Positions 24,028 to 32,226 of a DNA stretch of 35,997 nucleotides are shown here, in pieces. The translations under genes and the position numbers were made by a program. Below the pieces are notes generated by a model. That model was not told the origin of the DNA. It was given only the letters and a program-made list of their open reading frames with translations, and made no database searches. Numbering within the stretch: the stretch's first letter is position 1; the number at the start of each line of letters is the position of its first letter. Source of the stretch: Candidatus Kuenenia stuttgartensis. GTDB taxonomy: Bacteria > Planctomycetota > Planctomycetia > Planctomycetales > Planctomycetaceae. The stretch spans positions 1 through 35,997 of the forward strand of contig CAMDPK010000073.1 in assembly GCA_945904015.1 (NCBI GenBank), read 5' to 3'.

Positions 24028-25449
24028 TCAGCGAATCAGCGGCGAAGTTTCTGACACGGGAACAATATCGGCAACGGTTTCGTCGTCGATCAGGCCGAGA
24101 CGCCGGAGCTTTTTGTAGAGACCGACGCGGCTAATACCGAGAGCCTTGGCTGTTTGAGTGCGGTTGTTGTCGTTGGCTTCAAGCGCAGCTCGCAGCATTT
24201 CTTTCTCACTTTGAGCGACGCGCTCCACCAGTTTCCAAGACGATTTCGACTGTTTGCTCGAAGCGGCTGGTGCGAACTGCGCTTGAATGACTTTGTGTGA
24301 CAGGTCGTTGACGGTCAGTTCTTCGTTGTCACAGAACAAGGCCGCTCGGCGCAGATGGTTTTTGAGTTCACGCAAATTGCCGGGCCAATCATGAGCGTGC
24401 AGTGCCTCCAGAAAATCCCGATGCACTCGTTTGATCACGATATCGTGTTCACGAGCCAGTTCCTCGATGAACTGCATGGCCAGGGGAATGAGGTCGAGCA
24501 TGCGTTCGCGCAATGGAGGTAAGAGGAACTCCAACACGTTCAGGCGATAGTACAAGTCGAGCCGGAACTTCCCTTCATCCACGAGCTGTTGCAACTTGAT
24601 ATTCGACGCAACGATCAGCCGTGCCTCGGACTTGCGGGCTTCCGTCGAGCCGACCATTTCGTACTCGCCCTCTTCGATCACCTTGAGCAGCTTGGTTTGT
24701 TGCTTGAGGTCGAGCACGTCCACTTCGTCGAGCAACAGCGTGCCCCGTCCCGCCGCTTGGAAGCGGCCGATTTTGTTGCGATCGGCCCCCGTAAAGGCCC
24801 CTCGGGTGTGGCCAAACAACTCGCTTTCAATCAGGTCGGCAGGCAACGCTCCGCAGGCGAGATGCTGAAAAGGGTGTCCGCGCCGGGCAGAGATCGAATG
24901 CACAATCTTGGCGAGCGTTGTCTTGCCGGTCCCGGTCTCGCCAACCAGCAGGATTGTGACGTCGCGACTGGCGACTCGCACAAGGTCGTCCACGACCGCA
25001 AAGAACTCCGGCGCATAAGTTCTCAGCTCGATCCCGAATGCCTGAATATGCCGGCATTTAGGGACGGGGCGAGGGACAGTTTCAGCAAGGTGATCCAACA
25101 ACCGCTGCGGATCGGTCAACTGCTGATCATCGCGCCACAAGAAATGGTCAGTCGCCAAGAGCGCTAAATCGGCGGCGATTGACGTGGGGTAAAAGTCGTC
25201 ACCAATCGTGAACAGGCTGATGGTGCGAAGCGCCCCGTCGATGATTTTCCGTAACAGCGACGCGGTAATCTCGACGGAGTGCGAGCTGCTGGTATCGACC
25301 AGCAGAATGGGCACGGTTGCAGTCGCTAACTCCTTGATCGCGGATTCCGCATCGGAAATGTGGCGCAAACTGAATGGGGTTTCGTGGAAGAACTGACCGA
25401 GCCGTTGAGCGAGAGCCTCGTCGCCGAGAAACCAGGCCGTCCTGTCCAT
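24028..25449 (-). CDS. Sigma-54-dependent transcription activator (NtrC-type)
   Basis: 473 residues. An N-terminal receiver-like domain (1-125) keeps Asp/Glu near residue 10 and Asp52 at the expected end of strand 3 (PILLVDTSS), but the usual later Lys is not evident; phosphorylation is uncertain. The AAA+ domain has Walker A GETGTGKT (170-177), the sigma-54 contact loop GAFTGA (217-222), Walker B TLLLDEVD and the arginine-finger region FRLDLYYRLNVLEFLLPPLRER. A Fis-type helix-turn-helix lies near 424-451 (NNRTQTAKALGISRVGLYKK). All motifs needed to open sigma-54 promoters are intact. No sensor kinase gene is adjacent. Two sigma-54-type sites in the window, before the pilin and LEPR-XLL genes, are possible targets by inference only. 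Confidence 0.92.
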   Translation of the reverse strand: MDRTAWFLGDEALAQRLGQFFHETPFSLRHISDAESAIKELATATVPILLVDTSSSHSVEITASLLRKIIDGALRTISLFTIGDDFYPTSIAADLALLATDHFLWRDDQQLTDPQRLLDHLAETVPRPVPKCRHIQAFGIELRTYAPEFFAVVDDLVRVASRDVTILLVGETGTGKTTLAKIVHSISARRGHPFQHLACGALPADLIESELFGHTRGAFTGADRNKIGRFQAAGRGTLLLDEVDVLDLKQQTKLLKVIEEGEYEMVGSTEARKSEARLIVASNIKLQQLVDEGKFRLDLYYRLNVLEFLLPPLRERMLDLIPLAMQFIEELAREHDIVIKRVHRDFLEALHAHDWPGNLRELKNHLRRAALFCDNEELTVNDLSHKVIQAQFAPAASSKQSKSSWKLVERVAQSEKEMLRAALEANDNNRTQTAKALGISRVGLYKKLRRLGLIDDETVADIVPVSETSPLIR

Positions 25450-25614
25450 GGTGGGGAGCGCCTTTCACTGAGGGTCACAGGAGGAAGTGCCAGTCAGCGA
25501 CAGTATGAATTGAAAACAACATCTTCGCTTTCACAGCTCAATTGAATCTGTTCACCGCCGCAAATGACACGCCAACGATCCGATGCGTTTCCGCCAGGAA
25601 GCAGGAATTTCGTT

Positions 25615-25693
25615 ACTGCATCTTAAAGCCCCGCAACCGCTGTATGACTTCAAAACCCCGCAACTGCATCTTCCTGACTTCCAAATCCCGCAA
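25615..25693. repeat. Degenerate tandem repeat, about 27-30 bases, three units
   Basis: CCCGCAA recurs three times at about 27-30-base steps (near 25630, 25657 and 25687). ACTGCATCTT appears twice (25615-25624, 25663-25672), and TGACTTC twice. Units are imperfect, so the phase is approximate. Confidence 0.55.
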
Positions 25694-25783
25694 ATAGTGG
25701 ACTGTCACCGTTATCGTCGGTAAGCGCTTTGAAAAATGATCAGCGGCGCATCACCGAGTGATCGTGAGCGCTTCATAACTGAA

Positions 25784-25823
25784 GCGATAACCCTGACTGG
25801 AGAGCGATAACCCTGGCTGGAGG
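25784..25823. repeat. 20-base tandem duplication
   Basis: Two head-to-tail 20-base units, each starting GCGATAACCCTG, identical at 18 of 20 positions. It lies between the divergent genes and could be an operator pair or a simple duplication. Confidence 0.85.
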
Positions 25824-26222
25824 GCGACTTCCAACGCCGATCTGTGCCCATCGTGTTCGGGGAAACGCCGTTGAAACCGCTTGCGATGACCGCTTTCACC
25901 TGAGCTGGAATTATTGGCGACACGTCAATCAGTTTTCGAGCTCGCGAAAGAGGTGGGTTGTCGAGGCATCCAAAATCTCGTCTTCCCAGGCCGCCACGCG
26001 ACCAGCCTGACAACCACGAGTTATCGTGGACGTGATCCTGTGTCCCACGGTTAGCGCAGTTGACGCGCACTGCTTCGTCGATTTCTGTTGAACCGCCGCT
26101 AGGCTCGGTCGGGGATGGTTTCCGTCTTCGAGAACTTTCGGGGGATTGTACTCGCGGCATGGAATAGCCTTTGCGTCGTTTTCCGCGGGCTCTCCTCGCG
26201 CGCTGAACCAAGGATGCATTGA

Positions 26223-29200
26223 ATGACGCAGCTCTCTGTCATCGTTCCAACGTTTCGAGAAGCTGAGAACTTAGCCGTGCTGATCCCTCGGCTGCAGCAA
26301 GTCTTCACGGATGCGAACGTTGCCGGCGAGGTGATCGTGGTGGATGACAACAGCCCGGATGACACCGTCAACGTCGTTCAGGGGCTGAGCCAAGCCTATC
26401 CAGTACGCTTGATTGTCCGACAGCACGAGCGAGGATTGTCGAGCGCCGTGATCGCCGGAATGCGAGCGGCCGTTGGTGACGTATTGCTCTGCATGGATGC
26501 CGACTTGTCGCATCCGCCGGAGGACGTGCCACGTCTGTTTCGGCAGGTGACCGCGAACACCAGCGGTCGATTGTCCGACTTCGTGATTGGAAGTCGTTAC
26601 GTGCCGGGTGGCTCGACAGAGTCGGGGTGGGGTTTGGGGCGCTGGTTGAACTCGAAGGTGGCAACCTGGCTGGCGTGGCCATTGGCTTCGGTGCGTGACC
26701 CGATGGCCGGCTTTTTCGCGTTGCCACGCGAGGCATTCCTGCGCGCGGCCGAACACCTGGACCCGATCGGTTACAAAATCGGCCTCGAACTGTTGGTGAA
26801 AACCAAAGCGCAAACCGTCACCGAAGTGCCGATCGAATTCAAGAACCGGCTGCATGGGGAGAGCAAGCTTTCGTTGCGTGAGCAGCTCAACTATCTGCGG
26901 CACCTAGCGCGGCTGTACCGATTTCGATTTCCGAGGCTGACGCGGTTTCTGTCGTTTGGCCTCGTCGGCAGCAGCGGGGCCGCGGTGGACTTGCTGACCT
27001 TCATGTTGTTGCTGAATTCCGGTTTGTCTCCGTTGCCGGCAGCCATACTCGCGATTTGGATCGCGATGACCAGCAACTTTGAACTGAATCGCCGCTTGAC
27101 GTTTGCTGATGGCGACCGCAGTTGGGGTCAGGCTTATTTTTCGTTCTGTCTGAGTTGCCTCTTCGGAGCCGGCGTCAACACGGGCGTGCGTGTCGGACTG
27201 ATGTCCTCTGTGAACTGGTTCAGCGGACACGCGTGGGGGGCCGCAGTGCTTGGGATTTTGTCGGGACTGGTCTTCAACTTCTCGCTGTGCGAGCGGTTTG
27301 TGTTCCGTAAGTCACGTGGAACACGCTTCCCAGGAGCTTCGCAGCCACAGGCATCGAGTTCTGCCGAAGACAGACACATTGAAAGCGTTGCCGACAACGG
27401 CGGCAATCTTGCGCAGTGCGCAGGGACGCGGGGCCAGGGCACAAAGAATGTCACGCCGCGTGGCTCGTGGCTGTTTCGTGGTCTGCTGTTGGTCGTGGTC
27501 GTCGTGTCCGTGCTCTGGGCGAAATCGCTGTTGTCGCAAAGCCAAAAGCCGCCGCCGGAGCCGGCGGAAAAACCGCTCAGCGATCCCCGAACTGTCGACC
27601 TCGCGGAGCCGGTTCCCGCGAACACAGATCAACGCTTGGCCCCCAAGTCGGCGAGTGGCTCGTCCGGCCTGATGTTGTCAAAGTATCGCGAGTTTGGTTT
27701 TTCGGATGTCGATATCGAGCAGCGACTGAAGGGCAACGTTCGCTACCTGGCGTCGGACGAATTGGAGGGGCGCGGGCCGCAAACGGCAGGGCTGGACAAG
27801 GCTGCGGAATTCATCGTACACGAATACGAGAAAGCCGGCTTAAACTCGAATCCGACAGGGCAGGGAGCCTTTTTTGAGTTTCCGCTACTGGCACGCGAGG
27901 TGGAGCCTACCGTGTCACAGGTGGCGCTGCTGGACTCCAACCGCGTGGGACAACACCTGACCCCCACACGAGACTTCTCCAGTGTGGTCGTGACCAAGAC
28001 GAAACAACTGTCGGGGGGATTGGTGTTCGCTGGATTCGGCATCTCCGCACCAGAGCACGGGTATGACGACTTCGCTGGCCTCGATGTGTCAGGCCAGATC
28101 CTGATCGTGCTGCGTCAGGAGCCGGCCCACGAAACTTGGCGAAAGCTGGCCGCCGAGCAAGGCTTCACCACGCACGCGTTGCTGCGGACCAAGATTCGGA
28201 ACGCGATGTCACACGGTGCGGCTGCGGTGGTCTTGTGCGACGCGAATGCCACAGACCCGCGAGATTCGAGCGACCACCCAGGCGAGCTGTTGTCCCATAA
28301 CCTGACTTCCGAGTTTCCGGACACCAAGATGCCAGTGATTCACGCGCGGCGGGAGGCTTTGGGGACGCTGCTGGCGAAGACGGCGGAATTCGATCTGGGT
28401 GCGGCCGAGGCGGAAATTCACAAGACGTTGACGCCTCAAAGCCGGCGGCTCATGAACGTGTCGATGTCGATTCGAGTGGAACGGCCGCAAATGTCACGTA
28501 CCTTGAAGAACGTCATCGCGACGGTCTCCTCCGACAGCCTTCGGCGTGACGAGACGATCGTGGTTGGCGCGCACTACGACCATCTGGGACGAGGTGGCTG
28601 GGGTTCGCTGGAACCGACCCATCGCCACGAAATTCACAATGGCGCGGATGACAACGCGTCGGGGACCGCCGTGCTGCTGGAAGTGGCTCGGCAACTCGCC
28701 GCACGAGAGGCTCTGAACCCGAAAAGGCCGTTACCGCGTCGCGTCTGCTTCATCGCGTTCAGCGGGGAGGAACTGGGGTTAATCGGCAGTAATAAGTATG
28801 TGCATGCTCCGTGGTTTCCGATTGAACGCACCGTCGCGATGCTTAATTTGGATATGGTTGGCCGGTTGCGAAATGATCAACTGACGGTGTATGGCACAGG
28901 AACCTCGTCCGTCTGGCCGCCGCTCCTACGCCGTTTGGCAGACAACTATGGCTTGAACGTGTTGTCCCGCGAGGGTGGTTACGGGCCTAGCGATCACGCC
29001 TCATTCCACGAGCGCGGAGTGCCCGTGCTCCATTTTTTCACCGGCTTTCATTCCGACTATCACCGCCCGTCGGACGACCCCGATACGCTGAATTACGTCG
29101 GTCTTCGCAAACTGTCCCGCGCGGTTGCCGAAATGGTGGTCTCACTCGCCGAGATGCCCGAACGCCCGCACTCTTCCGCGCCTCAGAGGGATTTGGCGGA

Positions 29201-29510
29201 ATTCGATCTGTCGATCTCGTTGCGCGATGTCGTCGGCTCGTCTCAACCTCCGGTGCGGTTTCAGTTGGGAGTGCAACTGGCTCCGTCAACAATTGGCGGA
29301 GTGCTCGTGGAACGCACGATCCCGCAAAGCCTCGCTGATCGCCACGGCTTGCGATCAGGCGACGTGATCCAAACGATCAATGGCGAACTAGTCGATTCTC
29401 CCTCCGCCGTAATCACTCAAATCCAGAAACACACTTTCCGTGATCCGCTCTCCCTGAGCGTGACTCGCAACGGTTTGCGCATGAAAATCAACGTGTCGGT
29501 GCTGGATTAG
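26223..29510 (+). CDS. Four-module fusion: GT2, GtrA, M28 aminopeptidase, PDZ
   Basis: 1095 residues, one uninterrupted frame with AAGGA 8 bases before the ATG. Residues 1-225 are a DPM1-like GT2 (LSVIVPTFREAENL, VVDDNSPDDT, LCMDADLSHPPED). About 236-362 are GtrA: four membrane helices (FLSFGLVGSSGAAVDLL, then FNFSLCERFVF). A Ser/Gln/Gly linker and one more membrane helix (about 415-437) lead outside. About 490-1000 are an M28 zinc aminopeptidase with a PA-like insert: GAHYDHLG (first ligand near His784), GADDNASGT, FSGEELGL, LNLDMVG and HSDYHRPSDD, all five ligand sites present. A PDZ domain closes it (about 1010-1095; GVLVERTIPQSLA, GLRSGDVIQTING). GT2-GtrA fusions are known; joining them to an exported peptidase is not familiar to me. 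A strong terminator follows. The fusion may be real or could arise from a lost stop in the linker. Confidence 0.9.
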   Translation: MTQLSVIVPTFREAENLAVLIPRLQQVFTDANVAGEVIVVDDNSPDDTVNVVQGLSQAYPVRLIVRQHERGLSSAVIAGMRAAVGDVLLCMDADLSHPPEDVPRLFRQVTANTSGRLSDFVIGSRYVPGGSTESGWGLGRWLNSKVATWLAWPLASVRDPMAGFFALPREAFLRAAEHLDPIGYKIGLELLVKTKAQTVTEVPIEFKNRLHGESKLSLREQLNYLRHLARLYRFRFPRLTRFLSFGLVGSSGAAVDLLTFMLLLNSGLSPLPAAILAIWIAMTSNFELNRRLTFADGDRSWGQAYFSFCLSCLFGAGVNTGVRVGLMSSVNWFSGHAWGAAVLGILSGLVFNFSLCERFVFRKSRGTRFPGASQPQASSSAEDRHIESVADNGGNLAQCAGTRGQGTKNVTPRGSWLFRGLLLVVVVVSVLWAKSLLSQSQKPPPEPAEKPLSDPRTVDLAEPVPANTDQRLAPKSASGSSGLMLSKYREFGFSDVDIEQRLKGNVRYLASDELEGRGPQTAGLDKAAEFIVHEYEKAGLNSNPTGQGAFFEFPLLAREVEPTVSQVALLDSNRVGQHLTPTRDFSSVVVTKTKQLSGGLVFAGFGISAPEHGYDDFAGLDVSGQILIVLRQEPAHETWRKLAAEQGFTTHALLRTKIRNAMSHGAAAVVLCDANATDPRDSSDHPGELLSHNLTSEFPDTKMPVIHARREALGTLLAKTAEFDLGAAEAEIHKTLTPQSRRLMNVSMSIRVERPQMSRTLKNVIATVSSDSLRRDETIVVGAHYDHLGRGGWGSLEPTHRHEIHNGADDNASGTAVLLEVARQLAAREALNPKRPLPRRVCFIAFSGEELGLIGSNKYVHAPWFPIERTVAMLNLDMVGRLRNDQLTVYGTGTSSVWPPLLRRLADNYGLNVLSREGGYGPSDHASFHERGVPVLHFFTGFHSDYHRPSDDPDTLNYVGLRKLSRAVAEMVVSLAEMPERPHSSAPQRDLAEFDLSISLRDVVGSSQPPVRFQLGVQLAPSTIGGVLVERTIPQSLADRHGLRSGDVIQTINGELVDSPSAVITQIQKHTFRDPLSLSVTRNGLRMKINVSVLD

Positions 29511-29566
29511 CGACTTGTTAGTTGTGCATGCTAATTCCAAGTGCTGCGTTGGTCATCGTATCAGAA

Positions 29567-29594
29567 AAAGGCCGGGGCGTTCACCCCGGCCTTT
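29567..29594. terminator. Bidirectional Rho-independent terminator
   Basis: A perfect 11-base stem, AAAGGCCGGGG with CCCCGGCCTTT, around a CGTTCA loop, with short A and T runs at its feet. It lies 57 bases past the stop of the fusion gene on plus and just past the end of the transposase remnant on minus. Confidence 0.9.
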
Positions 29595-29601
29595 CGCATT
29601 T

Positions 29602-30285
29602 CTAGTTCAACGTCGCGTACTTGCGTTCGACTTTCGCAACTTCGGTCAGTAATCGCTCAATTGACCAAGTCTCAGTTGCGAGACCAGCCGCAACGGCTGG
29701 AGTGCTCTTCAGCGTGCTGTGGACGCGGGTGAAGTTGTAGGCACAGTACCAGTACCAGAGCGAGAGCATCGCCTCGTGATTCTCCCATTTCTTGCCGTGG
29801 GCGCTCGTGAGCCGCGTCATCCGTCGCACGTGCATCCGCGTCGAGAGATTGTGACGCTCCACGATGCTCGTTCCGATCCGCGATTGATCCGGGTTGCCAC
29901 ACACGACCTTTCGTTCCGTCTTTATGATCGTCGGCGGAGAGTACCGCCGACGCTCAGCCTCTTGTGGGTTGGAGTAGCTCTTCACGATCTGGCCGAAGTT
30001 CACACTATAGCCAAACGCATCGGGGATCGAGGTCTGGTACGGTGTGAATCCGTCGGTTGAGATTTGGAATTGCCCCGACGTTGTAGCGCGGAGTTGCTGC
30101 GCGAAGTCTTGCGTGTTGTCGGGGTCACGCTTGCCGACTCGGGACGCGAGCACGAGTTTCGTGGACCTTTCGATGGCCGTGAAAAACGCAGCAGTCGCCG
30201 ACTTCGGGTCCGTAGCCTTAGAGCCAAGCGGTTTTCTCTTTGCAGCCGACGAACCCCTCCAGGACAAATTGAGTTCAACTTCCTA
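29602..30285 (-). pseudogene. IS1-like transposase, 5'-truncated with compensating frameshifts
   Basis: The C-terminal two thirds of an IS1-family DDE transposase are clear: FFTAIERSTKLVLASRVGKR, STDGFTPYQTSIPDAFG, VNFGQIVKSY, ERRRYSPPTI, SIVERHNLSTRMHVRRMTRL, and KKWENHEAMLSLWYW with NFTRVHSTLK. Normal members have about 90 more N-terminal residues with a helix-turn-helix; here a TAG interrupts just before VELN. Between that and KATDPKS the expected FVGCKEK is present but one frame off, so one base was lost and another gained. No terminal inverted repeats or target duplication could be recognised. An ECWYCGH string upstream (near 30340) may be leftover. It sits between two unrelated operons and is probably inactive. 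Confidence 0.8.
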
Positions 30286-30386
30286 CAAAACTCCTGTCGG
30301 GCTTGCGCTGCGTTCGGGCATGACCGCAATACCAGCATTCATTCCCGGTGGTTGATCGCCGACCGTACTCGCAAGCGAGACGCATT

Positions 30387-30590
30387 TTGAAAAAACCTCT
30401 CTACCTCACGCTTCAGCCCAGTGAGCAGACCATCGTGACTGCTGCGGCCACGATCTATGCCGCCTACATCACCGCCGGACGAGTCGAAGAGGACAAAGAG
30501 TCTGCTTGGATGGATCGCGCCCTCCAGGCCGCGTTTCGAATTGCCAAAGTGACGGACGAAACCGTCCAGGCGGACAAAGAACTCGACTGA
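30387..30590 (+). CDS. Small hypothetical protein, 67 aa
   Basis: The frame reads KKPLYLTLQPSEQTIV, then AAATIYAAYITAGRV and WMDRALQAAFRIAKVTDE: two amphipathic helices and an acidic tail, soluble and without cysteines. The composition is clearly protein-like. I chose a TTG start; a GTG at 30348 would add 13 residues of unlikely composition. Neither has a good ribosome site. It lies between the transposase remnant and the ImmA-like gene, 98 bases before the latter's ATG, on the same strand. I do not recognise a family. It may be the first gene of the PspA set or an unrelated leftover. Confidence 0.55.
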   Translation: MKKPLYLTLQPSEQTIVTAAATIYAAYITAGRVEEDKESAWMDRALQAAFRIAKVTDETVQADKELD

Positions 30591-30688
30591 GCAGCTAGAC
30601 CACTTTGCTGGAAGTACCTGAGGCGACCGCGCAGTTTTCAATTGGAATCCACATCAGAGACCGTCAGGAAGTTCAAGAAAGATCCCGT

Positions 30689-31273
30689 ATGAATCTTTGC
30701 GGCAGTGAATTGGTCGGAGTTCGCGAACCATGTGAGCAACTGGTCGGCCACATGGCGACGGACGAACTTGCGGAACTGTGGGAGCGTGCGACATCCAGAA
30801 TCGTGAAGTACGGATTTTCCATTGAATACGGCCAACTGGAACCACCGCGTACCGGCACCTTCGATGGTCGGCGGATCGTGATCGATCCGGACGTGGGCCT
30901 GGAGATGCAGTGTTTTATTTTGTTGCACCTGTTCGGTCATTCGGTCCAATGGGTCGCGCCGTCGCTGGAACACAAACTGGATGCGCTGCAAAACACCTCG
31001 CAGAAGGAACGATTTCTCGAAGTCCTGCATGATTACGAATTCGAGGCTGCTCAATTTGGGCTGCAATTGCTGCATGACGTGGGCGTCACGCACTTGGACT
31101 CGTGGTACTCGGACTTCGTGGCGACGGATTGGCGATACGTCGAACGGTATTATCGCGAAGACAAAAAGATTCCGCCCTGGGACGAATGTGTGGCGACTGG
31201 CCAACCTCTGGTTCATCCTGTGGCCATCCCACCGCTGAAACACCGCTTAGTTCAAGTTCGATTCGCGTTTTGA
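30689..31273 (+). CDS. ImmA/IrrE-like protein lacking the HExxH glutamate
   Basis: 194 residues. The core FILLHLFGHSVQW has two histidines spaced as in HExxH (His80 and His84), but position 81 is Leu instead of the catalytic Glu. About 35 residues on, DYEFEAAQFGLQLLHDVG supplies the Glu-x-Glu-Ala helix that gives the third metal ligand in ImmA/IrrE (M78) proteins. The C-terminal part (VATDWRYVERYYRED, IPPWDECV) is distinctive and unassigned. Metal binding may persist while peptide cleavage is doubtful. I chose the ATG at 30689; the frame is open 28 codons further. It ends 144 bases before pspA on the same strand. Normal ImmA proteins pair with a DNA-binding repressor, and none is seen here. 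Confidence 0.72.
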   Translation: MNLCGSELVGVREPCEQLVGHMATDELAELWERATSRIVKYGFSIEYGQLEPPRTGTFDGRRIVIDPDVGLEMQCFILLHLFGHSVQWVAPSLEHKLDALQNTSQKERFLEVLHDYEFEAAQFGLQLLHDVGVTHLDSWYSDFVATDWRYVERYYREDKKIPPWDECVATGQPLVHPVAIPPLKHRLVQVRFAF

Positions 31274-31355
31274 ACGCATCAGGGAATCCAATCGTTGTTC
31301 AGACAACGAAGCTGATTGACAGTCGGAACGGTGAGGGATATCAACCTTCCTCGCT

Positions 31356-31390
31356 TCTCAACATGGCATCTCTCAACATGGCATCTCTCA
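31356..31390 (+). repeat. 15-base tandem duplication in the pspA leader
   Basis: TCTCAACATGGCATC occurs twice in a row and is followed by the first five bases of a third copy. It is perfect and lies 28 bases before the pspA start. It contains ATGs in frame with pspA, but these lack ribosome sites. Confidence 0.95.
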
Positions 31391-31417
31391 CGTCCCAGCT
31401 TGATGAAAGGCTTTGGC

Positions 31418-32167
31418 ATGATTTTCCAAAAAATGTGGGCCGTACTCGGAGCACAGGTCAACAAACTGGCCAACTACTTTTGGACCGCTGATCCGATCGC
31501 TCAGATGCAGTACGAATACGACACGGCCGTCGCGCAACTGCAAGACGGACGCAAGGGCTTGGAACAGTATCGGGCGCTGGTCGAGCGAGTTTCTCTGCAA
31601 GTCACCAACGCCCAGAAACACGCCGCCAACTTGGAAGCCAAGGTGAAAGCCTATCTGCAAGCGGGCGATCGTGAGACTGCCGCCAAGTTCGCCTTCGAAA
31701 TGCAGAAGGCCAAGAGCGAACTCGAAGAGAATCAGGCGCAGCTCAAGATGCACGAAGAGGCGTACAACAACAGCCTCGAAAAGATCAAACACGCCAGCAG
31801 CAAGCTCGCCAAGGTGCGCGAGAAGATTCAGAAGTACGACGCCGAACTGAAAATGAGCAAGGCGGAATCCGAGATCGCTCAGCTCGCGCAGTCCTTCAAT
31901 TTCGATGTCACCACCGACTTCGGTCAGATCGAAAACGTCATTCAGGACAAGATCGGTTTGAATCGAGCCAAGTCGCGTGTTGCGGCCGATCTCTCGCAAG
32001 AAGGTGTGGTTGACATCAAGCGCGAACAAGCGGCCGAGAAAGTCATGGCCGATCAAGCGCTGCGGCAGTTCGAGGTGGAGATGGGACTGGTCACTCCGGA
32101 AACCGCCGGCGTGAAGGAAGATCAAAAGGAACTCGGCCCAGCGACGGTGACGCAAGCGGGGAAATGA
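31418..32167 (+). CDS. pspA: PspA/IM30-family membrane-remodelling protein
   Basis: 249 residues, almost entirely helical. The N-terminus MIFQKMWAVLGAQVNKLAN is the amphipathic membrane-binding helix of PspA/Vipp1. Then DPIAQMQYEYDTAVAQLQ starts the long coiled-coil hairpin (about 25-160), with ALVERVSLQVTNAQKHAANL and EMQKAKSELEENQAQL. C-terminal helices follow (FDVTTDFGQIENVIQDKIG). PspA proteins form ESCRT-III-like coats on damaged inner membrane. AAAGG lies 7 bases before the chosen ATG; the frame is open upstream through the duplicated leader. The AAA ATPase gene follows after 59 bases. No PspF or PspBC homologues are seen. Family is certain from the pattern; the local role is inferred. 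Confidence 0.9.
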   Translation: MIFQKMWAVLGAQVNKLANYFWTADPIAQMQYEYDTAVAQLQDGRKGLEQYRALVERVSLQVTNAQKHAANLEAKVKAYLQAGDRETAAKFAFEMQKAKSELEENQAQLKMHEEAYNNSLEKIKHASSKLAKVREKIQKYDAELKMSKAESEIAQLAQSFNFDVTTDFGQIENVIQDKIGLNRAKSRVAADLSQEGVVDIKREQAAEKVMADQALRQFEVEMGLVTPETAGVKEDQKELGPATVTQAGK

Positions 32168-32183
32168 AATCTGAATCGTCAGA

Positions 32184-32208
32184 TTTGAAATCTGAAATTT
32201 GAAATCTG
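32184..32208 (+). repeat. Inverted repeat copy 1 (25 bases), before AAA gene
   Basis: A self-similar A+T-rich stretch of TTTGAAATCTG units fills nearly all of the 59-base gap between pspA and the AAA gene. These 25 bases recur exactly, in opposite orientation, at 34042-34066. The repeat leaves no recognisable ribosome site before the AAA start. Confidence 0.95.
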
Positions 32209-32226
32209 AGATTTGAAATCCCATCC

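Larger units (their letters stand above)
25450..26222. other. Divergent intergenic region with direct repeats
   Basis: This is 773 bases between the activator gene (minus) and the fusion gene (plus), so it should hold both promoters. No credible ORF: minus frames at 25711-26211 and 25929-26219 are open but Arg/Ser-rich and lack ribosome sites. Repeats are described separately. AAGGA at the right end belongs to the fusion gene's ribosome site. Confidence 0.5.

Noticed and set aside
25711..26211. 166-codon minus frame between activator and fusion gene
   Set aside because: Arg/Ser/Pro-rich, no ribosome site, covers tandem repeats and the expected promoter region.
31388..32224. 278-codon minus-strand frame, Leu/Gly-rich
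   Set aside because: Antisense of the pspA coiled coil; long antisense frames are expected from Lys/Glu/Gln-rich helices.
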